A stretch of 45,165 nucleotides of DNA. It comes from JAYEIA01 sp964472505 (lineage in GTDB: Bacteria; Bacteroidota; Bacteroidia; Bacteroidales; JAADGE01). Made by a program: the position numbers and the translations under genes. The notes under the pieces are model-generated. The model did no database searches. It worked only from the letters and a program-made list of their open reading frames with translations, and was not told where the DNA came from. Positions 1 through 7,783 of the stretch are shown here, piece after piece. The stretch covers positions 1-45,165 of the forward strand of contig CAYYQW010000027.1 of NCBI GenBank assembly GCA_964472505.1, in the 5' to 3' direction. Numbering within the stretch: the stretch's first letter is position 1; each line of letters begins with the position of its first letter.

Positions 1-183
1 AAATTGATAAAATACCAAATCTTAAACAAAAAAAGATGTGTATAGAGAGTAGCCCGAGAGGGGAATTGGACAGTTTCCGGCATGTCATAAGAGGAAAACA
101 GAACAAATGATGTGCGATATAATACTTACAATAATGCATATTTGGAGTGTGTATTAAAATACTTCGAAAAAATCTTTCTGAAA

Positions 184-318
184 TTAAGATGAAACCGGAT
201 TGACAGCTTTTACAACAATTAGTGTTCTTCCGTAATGTCCGATTTACTTATAAATAGGTGCAACATTCCTGTTAAGTCCCTCAATATCAGCTAAATATGT
301 ATCCCGATACTCGAACCT
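184..318 (-). pseudogene. possible decayed coding fragment
   Basis: Read on the minus strand from 318 to 184, one frame gives about 44 residues interrupted by a single TAA at 246-244. It begins RFEYRDTYLADIEGLNR and ends with a TAA after NPVSS. The composition looks protein-like, but the product is not recognised and there is no start codon. It may be the remnant of a secreted or outer-membrane protein gene; it may also be chance. The rest of 1-435 shows no gene that I can support. Confidence 0.2.
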
Positions 319-435
319 TCAAACAATCAGTTAATTCTATGGGCAGGCATTCATTTATATTTCCGGCTTTTCACTGAGCAATTGTAGCGACGAAAGCGAT
401 TCAATGTATCAAACAAGATTAAAAGTTGACAGGAT

Positions 436-466
436 TTTGAAAATCAGGTACTTTTTCGTATTTTTG
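436..466 (+). promoter_or_regulatory. Bacteroidota-type promoter for the small lipoprotein gene
   Basis: TTTG at 436-439 is followed by exactly 19 bp and then TATTTTTG at 459-466. This matches the Bacteroidota primary-sigma consensus (-33 TTTG, -7 TAnnTTTG). Transcription would start near 473, giving a leader of about 90 nt before the ATG at 563, and could cover the following DUF2231 gene. Confidence 0.5.
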
Positions 467-562
467 AACTGCGTTGCAACAAAGGCTATTTAAAATTCGT
501 AGAAGAATTTTTTTTCGAAACACAGATCTATATTTTAACAACCTTTTAAAAAAATTACAGCT

Positions 563-877
563 ATGAAAATGCAATTATTTATTATGACCGTCTTTTCTGC
601 TATTTTTTTACTTTCATCATGCGGTGAAACTACTGATGCTGTTGATTCAGGAACTTATACCGGAGAGATTAAAAAAGTAGAAGCCGAAAAAAATGAAATC
701 TATGTTACAACCGATGATGCAAAAGAACTTGAACTGTATTTTACGGATGAAACAACATTAACAAAAAACGGTAAAGAAGTGGAGTTTTCAGAACTCTCGA
801 AAGGACAAAAAGTAGAAGTAGAAATAGAAAAGGTCGGAAAAAGGCTGGATCCGATATCCGTGAAAATCTTGGAATAG
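563..877 (+). CDS. small lipoprotein, OB-fold-like
   Basis: A 104-aa protein with a signal peptide and lipobox ending LLSSC, with the modified Cys at residue 20, so it is predicted to be anchored in the membrane and face the periplasm or cell surface. The mature part is short, acidic and beta-rich: GTYTGEIKKVE, then EIYVTTDDAKELELYFT, then KGQKVEVEIEKVGK. This pattern resembles small periplasmic proteins that bind metal or act as OB-fold/DUF5666-like modules, but it is not a firm family assignment. It is followed after 1 nt by the DUF2231 gene, so the two are almost certainly co-transcribed from the promoter at 436-466. A copper or metal role is conceivable because DUF2231 proteins sometimes sit beside metal-handling genes; the sequence itself does not show it. 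Confidence 0.75.
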   Translation: MKMQLFIMTVFSAIFLLSSCGETTDAVDSGTYTGEIKKVEAEKNEIYVTTDDAKELELYFTDETTLTKNGKEVEFSELSKGQKVEVEIEKVGKRLDPISVKILE

Positions 878-878
878 C

Positions 879-1370
879 ATGAATCAATTACCTGAATTTT
901 GGAGAACGGAGGTTTGGCATCCACTCTCCGTTCATTTTCCTTTGGCTATATTGCTTTTAGCTTCGATGTTTTACCTTGCAGGTTTTTTCAGCAAGAAAAT
1001 ATTCTTGGAAAATATGAGCAAGTTACTGATAGTAATTGGCACTATTGGAGCTTGGATTGCTATCTACACAGGCAATCTGGCCCATCCCATAGTTTCTCGT
1101 CAGATTTGTGACCCAACGGGTCTTAAATCTCATGAAACCAATGCAGATATTGTAGGTTGGATTTTCCCAGGAGCTTCTGCCCTAATTATTCTTGATTATT
1201 TTGATTTTATAAAAAAAATCAAACGAACAGTTAAGCCGATTATTCTTATACTTGTTATCGCAGAGTCGGGCTTTTTATCGTACACCGGGCATTTAGGAGC
1301 CGGCTTGGTTTATCAACAGGCAGCGGGTGTTTATACGCCTTCCGAAGGCTGTAATGAATTTACGGATTGA
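879..1370 (+). CDS. DUF2231-family membrane protein
   Basis: A 163-aa integral membrane protein with four predicted hydrophobic helices (about residues 20-38, 47-67, 92-108 and 118-138). The N-terminus WHPLSVHFPLAILLLASMF carries the HP-VHFP-A motif typical of the DUF2231 family of inner-membrane proteins. Further family-like features are a histidine in the first extracellular loop (GNLAHP) and the TGHLGAGLVY motif near the C-terminus. Family members are often found next to haem or cytochrome-type genes and the conserved histidines could bind haem or metal, but no enzymatic role is established. The gene starts 1 nt after the preceding lipoprotein stop, indicating an operon. Confidence 0.75.
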   Translation: MNQLPEFWRTEVWHPLSVHFPLAILLLASMFYLAGFFSKKIFLENMSKLLIVIGTIGAWIAIYTGNLAHPIVSRQICDPTGLKSHETNADIVGWIFPGASALIILDYFDFIKKIKRTVKPIILILVIAESGFLSYTGHLGAGLVYQQAAGVYTPSEGCNEFTD

Positions 1371-1633
1371 TATTTAAAGACATAATTTGCAACTAAAGAA
1401 TTGAACATCTTACATTGATACTTCAAAGATACTATAAGCATTACAGGATAAGGCTTTACAGAACAATGCTAAGCATTATTCTTTTGCCGGACTGTTTTTA
1501 TCAAATATTAAATCAAAATACTAATCGAGAAACTTAACCTGCACAAAATGAGGCAGGCTAAAGTTTTCGCACCCCGGTTATTGCCGCAATAAGATACACT
1601 TCTGCAAAAAACGGTCTTAAAATAATATTACAG

Positions 1634-2347
1634 ATGATTATCAGAAAAAAAAGTATCTTTATCTGCATCCTTGCAGTTGTGTGTATTTCGGCAAAAGCGC
1701 AAAGCCAATACTCCGCTGTTTTTGGCCAAGATTACGAGACAGCTTTAAGTTATATGAATAATAACCGTCTTCTACAGCATAAAGTGTTTGAACACAACAG
1801 AGTTCCGGCAGATGTTCTGGTTCCCGTTATATTTCCGGAGCGTATCCGATATTCCATAGTCAAAGATTATTTTGAAACAGAAAGCATGAAGTTTTTCTAT
1901 GTAAATGAAGGTTCGGAATTTGCAGATTTCTCAATTGGTGATTTTCAGCTCAAAGCTTCTTTTGCGGAAGAAACGGAAGCTTTCATACAAAAAATCCCAA
2001 AATTGAAAGAAAAATACAAACTGCTTATTATCAGCAATGAGAATAACAAAAAGACACGTGAAACACGCATAAAACGTCTGCAAAATACTGCTTATCAATT
2101 ATTTTATATTTCTGCTTTTTACGATATTGTCAATTACCGTTTTAATTTAAGCCGGCTGAGCAAGGAAGATCAAATACGCTTTACGGCATCGGCATATAAT
2201 CATGGGTTTACAAAAAGCAAAGAAAGCATAGAGCGCTACGCAAAACTGAAATTCTTTCCTTACGGAAGTGCTTACCCCGGACAACAATACGCTTACAGCG
2301 ACATAGCTTATGATTTCTATCTGTATTATTATAAAAGCATGCAATAA
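1634..2347 (+). CDS. secreted protein of unknown function, possible muramidase-like
   Basis: A 237-aa protein with an N-terminal signal peptide (hydrophobic IFICILAVVCISAKAQ, cleavage near residue 22). The rest is predicted mainly helical and is rich in Tyr, Lys and Phe. The segment IRFTASAYNHGFTKSKESI contains AYNxG, a motif also found in lytic transglycosylase/lysozyme-like folds (A-AYNAG), and the protein ends in a Tyr-rich tail. I cannot identify a full catalytic set, so the muramidase idea is only a hint. It is separated by 263 bp from the DUF2231 gene and by 90 bp from the next lipoprotein gene on the same strand. Confidence 0.6.
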   Translation: MIIRKKSIFICILAVVCISAKAQSQYSAVFGQDYETALSYMNNNRLLQHKVFEHNRVPADVLVPVIFPERIRYSIVKDYFETESMKFFYVNEGSEFADFSIGDFQLKASFAEETEAFIQKIPKLKEKYKLLIISNENNKKTRETRIKRLQNTAYQLFYISAFYDIVNYRFNLSRLSKEDQIRFTASAYNHGFTKSKESIERYAKLKFFPYGSAYPGQQYAYSDIAYDFYLYYYKSMQ

Positions 2348-2437
2348 TGACTGCCGGCATTAATCAAAAAAGTGCAATCAAATTGTTTTCTTTTTTGTAA
2401 ATTGATCTTGCATTTTTTATAACTAAAATCGTTTGAC

Positions 2438-3862
2438 ATGAAACATCTGACCCGAAATCCGGTTACACTTTTATTGCTCTTTACACTTATTGTGCTTTCT
2501 TGCAAAGATGCAGAACCCGAAAAAGAAGCCTTTATACGTGCGCCCTTTCCGAATTTAGATCCCGAGTACACCAACTTTAGCTTTGCCGCGGAAAAAGGCG
2601 GCACATTCAGCATAGAAAGCGGCACTACACTTGCGGTTCCGCCCGATATTTGGCAAAATGCCGAAGGCGAAGCCGTAAAAGGCGACATTACTCTAAAATA
2701 CAGAGAATTTCACGATGCTCTTGATATTTTCCTGAGCGGATCAAGCTTAGATTATGACACAGCCGGCGTACAAGAAGTGTTTACAACCGCCGGAATGTTT
2801 GAATTGCGTGCCTTTAAAGACAGTAGTGAAATTTTCATAAAACCCGACAAAAGTATGGAAGTAAAAATGGCTTCTTACAAAAGTGACCCGGATTTTAATT
2901 TTTACAGTTTAGATGAAGAAGCCGGTAACTGGGAATATGCCGGACGCTCCGAGCCGGAAGTAAATCCCAAACTACAGGAAATAACCGATTCCATATCCAA
3001 GTTGAAAAGCACCGAAACTATCAATCTAAAAGAAAGCAAAATGTTTGCTCTTAATTATAATGGCATTTTGGATATATATTTCAGAAATAAACGTATAGAC
3101 CGTGAAAGCAAAGCACCTAAACGAAAAGCCGAAAAATACGGCCTTGCATACAGCAGCATTAACGGCTACCAAGATGTGTATTTCAGAGGCATAAAATATC
3201 AAGCTTGGGAAATGGTTTGGAAATTGGAAAATTCAAACCGTTTGGCTTCTTGGACTAAAAAAGGAGCGTATATCGACAAACTAACGCTTTTGGGCAACAA
3301 CAGTTATTACATGAAAATAAAATCCGGCAACGATAAAAGTATAACTTACAAAGTAAAAGCCGTAATGCCGCTAAAAGTTCTGTTTGCAACGGCTCCCGAA
3401 CGTTGGCAGGAAGAATACGAACAGGTTTTGGAACGCTTGGAAGAAGAACAACGCCGACTGGACAGACAAGCTGAAGTATTTAGAACCTTCAGCGTAAATG
3501 CTACGGGATTTTACAACTGGGACCGGATAATGAAAATGCCGGGTAATTTTTATATTGTCGCTAATTATGACTTTGACCAAAAACCCGAAATAGAATTTGA
3601 AACCGCCGATATTTTCTATTTTACGGATAACAAACAGAATTTTACCCGTTTTAAAATGCTACAGGGAGACAGCATCAGGATAGCTCCGGATACCGGCGCA
3701 ATTATGCTTGCCGTAGTGTCTCCAACTCAAGCTGCAATTTGCCGTCTTCCGGAGGACACTGAGAATTTTTCAGCAATGCAAGCGAAAGGCACGCATACAT
3801 TCGATATGAAAACCATAGAAATCCATTCGAAAGATGACTTGCTTTCGATTTTGGAAAAATAG
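2438..3862 (+). CDS. large lipoprotein, Bacteroidota ZU5-like family
   Basis: A 474-aa protein with a lipobox ending VLSC (Cys22). Residues about 45-110 have the pattern GGTFSIESGTTLAVPP, then GDITLKYREFHDALDIFLSG, then AGMFELRAF. I recognise this from a broad group of Bacteroidota surface lipoproteins with a ZU5-like beta-sandwich. A coiled-coil helix rich in Glu and Arg follows at about 325-350 (QEEYEQVLERLEEEQ), then a second beta-rich domain. No catalytic motif is visible. It is monocistronic or the last gene of its unit: the next gene, fumC, converges on it and a strong hairpin lies between them. Confidence 0.65.
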   Translation: MKHLTRNPVTLLLLFTLIVLSCKDAEPEKEAFIRAPFPNLDPEYTNFSFAAEKGGTFSIESGTTLAVPPDIWQNAEGEAVKGDITLKYREFHDALDIFLSGSSLDYDTAGVQEVFTTAGMFELRAFKDSSEIFIKPDKSMEVKMASYKSDPDFNFYSLDEEAGNWEYAGRSEPEVNPKLQEITDSISKLKSTETINLKESKMFALNYNGILDIYFRNKRIDRESKAPKRKAEKYGLAYSSINGYQDVYFRGIKYQAWEMVWKLENSNRLASWTKKGAYIDKLTLLGNNSYYMKIKSGNDKSITYKVKAVMPLKVLFATAPERWQEEYEQVLERLEEEQRRLDRQAEVFRTFSVNATGFYNWDRIMKMPGNFYIVANYDFDQKPEIEFETADIFYFTDNKQNFTRFKMLQGDSIRIAPDTGAIMLAVVSPTQAAICRLPEDTENFSAMQAKGTHTFDMKTIEIHSKDDLLSILEK

Positions 3863-3909
3863 GAAATGAATGTCATTAACGTACTGTTTACCCGGCTGAC
3901 ACCAAAACA

Positions 3910-3942
3910 AACAGCTGCAGCCTCCATCAGATTGCAGCTGTT
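3910..3942. terminator. bidirectional terminator between convergent genes
   Basis: A perfect 10-bp stem, AACAGCTGCA (3910-3919) with TGCAGCTGTT (3933-3942), closes a 13-nt loop. It lies between the convergent stops of the lipoprotein gene (3862) and fumC (3969) and is placed to terminate both. The U-tracts are weak. Confidence 0.6.
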
Positions 3943-3968
3943 ATAATTAATATACGGATGTTTGGGCT

Positions 3969-5366
3969 TTACTCCAAAGAACCGATCATTTTCAAGGGAT
4001 CCACCCATTCGTCAAACTGTTCGTTGGTGAGAAATTTGAGTTCCAATGCGGCTTCGCGCAAAGTTTTATTTTCGGCATGCGCTTTTTTGGCGATTTTCGC
4101 TGCTTTTTCGTAGCCTATTTTTGTGTTTAAAGCCGTAACCAGCATAAGCGAGTTTTCCAAATTACGTTTTATCACATCGTGATTGGGTTCTATTCCCACC
4201 GCCAAATTATCATTGAACGACACACAAGCATCGCCCAAGAGTTCGGCCGATTCAAGCAAGTTATGAATCATTACGGGTTTGAAAACATTCAGTTGGAAAT
4301 GTCCTTGCATACCGCCAATACTTATAGCAGAATCGTTTCCGATTACCTGCGAGCAAACCATGGTAATGGCTTCGGCTTGTGTGGGATTCACTTTCCCGGG
4401 CATAATGGATGATCCGGGCTCGTTGGCCGGAATGAGCAATTCGCCGATACCGCTGCGCGGCCCGGACGCCATTACGCGTATGTCATTCACGATTTTCATA
4501 ATGCTTACGGCCAGAGTTTTTAGTGCTCCGGAAGTTTCCACAACCGCATCGTGTGCCGAGAGTGCTTCAAACTTATTAGGTGCAGTTATAAACGGACAGC
4601 CGGTATATTCCGAGATTTTTTCGGCAACGAGAGTATCGTAGCCTTTAGGCGTGTTTATGCCGGTGCCTACTGCCGTGCCGCCCAAGGCCAGTTCCTGAAT
4701 ATGAGGAAGCGTAGCTTTAAGGGCTTTTAATCCGTGATCGAGCTGAGATACATAACCGGAAAATTCTTGTCCGACTGTTACCGGCGTGGCATCCATCCAA
4801 TGCGTGCGGCCGTTTTTCACTACATCGGCAAAAGCCTCGGATTTTTCATGAAAGGTGTTTCGTAATTTCTCAGTGCCGGGAATGGTATTTTCGGTCAGCA
4901 TTTTGTATGCGGCAATATGCATGGCCGTGGGAAAAGTATCGTTGGATGATTGCGATTTATTTACATCATCGTTCGGGTGGATTATCTTTTCTCCTTCACC
5001 TAATTTCCCACCGTTCAACACATGCGCACGATTCGAGACTACCTCGTTCACATTCATGTTAGATTGCGTACCGGAGCCGGTTTGCCAAATAACCAAAGGA
5101 AATTGATCATCCAATTTTCCTTCAATAATTTCATCGCAAACCTGTTGAATTAAATTCTTCTTTTCTTCGCTTAGAACTCCGAGTTCGTAATTAGCTTGAG
5201 CAGCGGCCTTTTTAAGGTATCCGAAAGCATGAATGATTTCAACGGGCATGCTGCCCGGTTTTCCGATTTTGAAATTGTCTTTTGAACGTTGTGTTTGTGC
5301 GCCCCAATATTTATCGGCCGGCACTTTTACTTCGCCCATGGTGTCGTGTTCTGTTCTGTATTCCAT
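3969..5366 (-). CDS. fumC: fumarate hydratase class II
   Basis: A 465-aa protein that interconverts fumarate and L-malate in the cytoplasmic TCA cycle. It belongs to the fumarase/aspartase superfamily, and the class II (iron-independent) fumarase is identified by several motifs: the N-terminal TEHDTMGEVKVPADKYWGAQTQ, HPNDDVNKSQSSNDTFPTAMH, GRTHWMDATPVTVGQE (active-site His-Thr region) and the flexible signature loop GSSIMPGKVNPTQAE. Length matches the family (about 460-467 aa). It is transcribed toward the terminator at 3910-3942 and starts 92 bp downstream of the arsC-like stop on the same strand. Nothing odd is visible. Aspartase is less likely because of the GRTHxxDATPVT form. Confidence 0.95.
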   Translation of the reverse strand: MEYRTEHDTMGEVKVPADKYWGAQTQRSKDNFKIGKPGSMPVEIIHAFGYLKKAAAQANYELGVLSEEKKNLIQQVCDEIIEGKLDDQFPLVIWQTGSGTQSNMNVNEVVSNRAHVLNGGKLGEGEKIIHPNDDVNKSQSSNDTFPTAMHIAAYKMLTENTIPGTEKLRNTFHEKSEAFADVVKNGRTHWMDATPVTVGQEFSGYVSQLDHGLKALKATLPHIQELALGGTAVGTGINTPKGYDTLVAEKISEYTGCPFITAPNKFEALSAHDAVVETSGALKTLAVSIMKIVNDIRVMASGPRSGIGELLIPANEPGSSIMPGKVNPTQAEAITMVCSQVIGNDSAISIGGMQGHFQLNVFKPVMIHNLLESAELLGDACVSFNDNLAVGIEPNHDVIKRNLENSLMLVTALNTKIGYEKAAKIAKKAHAENKTLREAALELKFLTNEQFDEWVDPLKMIGSLE

Positions 5367-5419
5367 AATGTTTATTATTTATTTGGTTAAGAGTCGGTTT
5401 GGTATCTTTTTTCTAAGCC

Positions 5420-5464
5420 TTTTAGCACATTTAAAAGACCTGCGGACCTTTTGAACTGCTAAAA
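5420..5464 (-). terminator. terminator-like hairpin after the ArsC-family gene
   Basis: An imperfect inverted repeat: TTTTAGCA (5420-5427) and TGCTAAAA (5457-5464) pair, with further pairing of AAAAG/CTTTT inward. It overlaps the stop codon of the ArsC-family gene and lies upstream of fumC. It could end transcription of the upstream genes. Its TTTTGAA core also resembles the dispersed repeat seen further right in the window. Confidence 0.35.
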
Positions 5465-5800
5465 AAGTTCGTCCATATTTTCAGGCGGGTCGGCCCACAC
5501 GGCTTTATCCTCAGTTTCCACAATTGGGCGTTGTATCAGTTTGGGATTATCGGCCATGGCTTTTATCCATTCGTCACCCGAAAGTTCTTTTCCTTTATAT
5601 TTTTCTTTATAAACTTTTTCTTGCGTACGAATCATCTCTTGAGGCTTCTTTCCCATTTTTTCTATCAAGTTTTTAAGGCTTTCTTCCGAAAAAGGTTCAT
5701 CTTTCAGATAATGTATTTTTTCAAAATCAGTCGTTTTTTCTTCAAGATAAGCCAGTCCGGCTCTGCTTTTTTTACATCTCGGATTATGATATATTTTCAT
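5459..5800 (-). CDS. ArsC/Spx-family thioredoxin-fold protein
   Basis: A 113-aa cytoplasmic protein of the ArsC/Spx/YffB family. The start MKIYHNPRCKKSRAGLAYL contains the NPxCxxSR active-site loop with Cys9. Near the C-terminus, PKLIQRPIVET provides the conserved Arg-Pro that in ArsC helps bind arsenate or glutathione. Length fits the family (110-120 aa). In Bacteroidota such genes are usually annotated as arsenate reductase, but there are no ars genes nearby (no arsR, arsB or acr3), so a general thiol-redox role is equally possible. It is downstream of the methyltransferase gene on the same strand with a 22-bp gap, so the two are probably co-transcribed. Confidence 0.85.
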   Translation of the reverse strand: MKIYHNPRCKKSRAGLAYLEEKTTDFEKIHYLKDEPFSEESLKNLIEKMGKKPQEMIRTQEKVYKEKYKGKELSGDEWIKAMADNPKLIQRPIVETEDKAVWADPPENMDELF

Positions 5801-5822
5801 AACTAATTATTTTGATGTGAAA

Positions 5823-6455
5823 TTAGTATTCTTTATTCAATTCTGCAAGATAGATACCGATACCGGCCCGTATTTGTTTTGAAAAACATTTTCCGTAACG
5901 GCTTTGCAGTTCTTTACAGAAGTTTTCTTTGAAATGCTTGTAGTCGCTTTTTTCCAAATATTCCAAAAAACTTATAAAAGCGGGGGTTTTACCTACAAAA
6001 TCCTGAAATATCAATTTTTCTTTGGCAATGCGCTCCATTTCGTCCAAAAGCTTGGCGCGTTTGTCTTCTTTTACACCGTGCAGCACCAAGGATGCCGAAG
6101 CAATATCGTAGGTATTGTCCGGAATATCGGATAAATCTTCTCCGTTACCCTTAAAAAAATCAATTTCCGGATGTTTTTTTCTTGCCTGCTTAATCATATT
6201 GGCCGAAAAATCGGTACCCGTAACTTTTTTGGGTTGCAATATGGTATTCATGGCAGCCGCCCAAGCTCCGGTTCCGGTACCGATGTCAATAATGCTTTTA
6301 CCTGAAAAATCATCAAGGCTTTTCAGGTTTTGGGCAGCCTGTTCAAAGTTCTTTTTCAAAACTTTATCGGCCAATCCGTAAACCGGTGCTATAAAATTAA
6401 AAATAAACTTTGCGCGCTTATCGGCATCTTTTGAAAAATAGTGATAAAAAGCCAT
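5823..6455 (-). CDS. class I SAM-dependent methyltransferase, UbiE-like
   Basis: A 210-aa cytoplasmic methyltransferase. Motif I, IIDIGTGTGAWAAAM (about residues 55-69), binds the methionine part of S-adenosylmethionine. Motif II acidic residues appear in KVTGTDFSANMIKQAR, and NGEDLSDIPDNTYDIASASL follows as the motif II/III region. The N-terminal FIFNFIAPVYGLADKVLKK resembles the opening of UbiE/MenG-like enzymes, but it is shorter and the quinone-specific signatures are absent, so the substrate is unknown. It lies between prfB (30-bp gap) and the ArsC-family gene (22-bp gap), all on the minus strand, in what looks like one transcription unit. Confidence 0.8.
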   Translation of the reverse strand: MAFYHYFSKDADKRAKFIFNFIAPVYGLADKVLKKNFEQAAQNLKSLDDFSGKSIIDIGTGTGAWAAAMNTILQPKKVTGTDFSANMIKQARKKHPEIDFFKGNGEDLSDIPDNTYDIASASLVLHGVKEDKRAKLLDEMERIAKEKLIFQDFVGKTPAFISFLEYLEKSDYKHFKENFCKELQSRYGKCFSKQIRAGIGIYLAELNKEY

Positions 6456-6485
6456 ATTGTTTTTTTAGGGCAATAAAAACAAGGG

Positions 6486-7578
6486 TTAATCTTTTCCGAA
6501 CTCCATCAAAAAAGCCTTCATAAAATCATTTAAATCTCCGTCCAGAACATTTTGAACATCTGAGCGTTCAAAGTTTGTACGCAAATCTTTTGCTAATTTG
6601 TAGGGATGCAGTACGTAATTTCGAATTTGTGAACCCCACTCTATCTTTTTCTTACTACCTTCGATTTTCTGTTGCTCTTCACGCCGTTTGCGAAGCTCAA
6701 TTTCATACAAATGAGATTTAAGAATACGCAGAGCATTTTTCTTATTGGTTCCTTGCGAACGGGTTTCGGTGTTATCAACGGTAATTCCGGTTGGAGCATG
6801 CCTGACCCTTACTCCGGTTTCCAATTTATTTACACTTTGTCCGCCGGCTCCGCCCGATCGAAAGGTTTCCCAAGTCAGGTCGGAGGGGTCAATTTTAATA
6901 TCGATATCATCCTCAATACTCGGTGATACAAATACGGATGCAAAGGAGGTATGCCTTCTGTTGCTTGAATCAAATGGAGATAAACGCACCAAGCGATGCA
7001 CACCGTTTTCTCCTTTTAAGTAGCCGTAAGCAAAATCACCTTCAAACTCCAAAGAAACGGATTTTATACCGGCTTCGTCACCGGGCTGCATATAGAGTTG
7101 TTTTACGGTATAATCGTTGCGTTCTCCCCAGCGAATATACATGCGCATGAGCATTTCTGCCCAATCGGTACTCTCAGTTCCGCCGGCTCCGGGATTAATC
7201 TTAAGAATAGCGCCCATTTGATCTTCTTCATTGCGCAGCATATTCTTGAATTCCAAATCCTTGATTAATTCCTCAGCCTTTTCGTAGCGTTGGGTGAGTT
7301 CCTCTTCGCCTGCTTCGCCTTCGGTATAAAACTCATAAATAACATTGAGCTCTTCCAATGCCGTTTTGACTGCTTCATAAGCACGAGTCCAAGTTTTTAG
7401 CCGGGCAATTTCTTTAAGTTTTTTCTCGGCTGCTTGAGAATCATTCCAAAAGTCCGGCTGCTGAGAATCTTTTTCTTTTTCGGCAATTTGTTTTTTCTTG
7501 GCATCTACTTCAAAGGAACCTCCATAACACATCCCTGCGTTTCAAAAGCTCTTGAATACTGTCTGTATTTATAATCAT
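6486..7578 (-). CDS. prfB: peptide chain release factor 2 with programmed +1 frameshift
   Basis: RF2 recognises UGA and UAA stop codons and triggers peptide release on the ribosome. The product is about 363 aa and carries the SPF tripeptide (RLSPFDSSNRRHTSF) and the catalytic GGQ loop (RSGGAGGQSVNKLE). The gene is read in two frames. From the ATG at 7578-7576, frame 0 gives MIINTDSIQELLKRRDVLWRFL and ends at CTT TGA, with the TGA at 7512-7510. Skipping the T after CTT gives EVDAKKKQIAE and continues to the TAA at 6488-6486. An internal Shine-Dalgarno-like TGGAGG lies just upstream of the CTT TGA site, as in classical prfB autoregulation. A start at 7532 in the shifted frame would lose the conserved N-terminal helix. 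The following methyltransferase gene is likely co-transcribed. Confidence 0.95.
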
Positions 7579-7682
7579 AAATCTGTATGTTTTTAAAAGT
7601 TGATAAAACCCTTTGCAAAACCAAATTGCAAACATCTAAAATATATACACGAAAAAGCAGCGATATTGCTTAAGGTCGAATG

Positions 7683-7690
7683 CAAAGTTA
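7683..7690 (-). promoter_or_regulatory. probable prfB -7 element
   Basis: On the minus strand this reads TAACTTTG, a match to the Bacteroidota -7 consensus TAnnTTTG. No convincing -33 element is seen. Transcription would begin about 100 nt upstream of the prfB ATG at 7578. Confidence 0.4.
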
Positions 7691-7783
7691 TGATTTTTTC
7701 TTTTTTTTAATACATTGTTGTATCTTTATCTTATATTTATATAATTTTAAAGTTGCAGAGAATTGGAATAACAGTCATAAGCA

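Noticed and set aside
1..180. Coding content at the left edge
   Set aside because: Short frames exist on both strands, but none has a start, a recognisable motif or a convincing length.
5459..5800. Arsenic-resistance operon
   Set aside because: Only an ArsC-family protein is present; there is no arsR, arsB or acr3 gene nearby.
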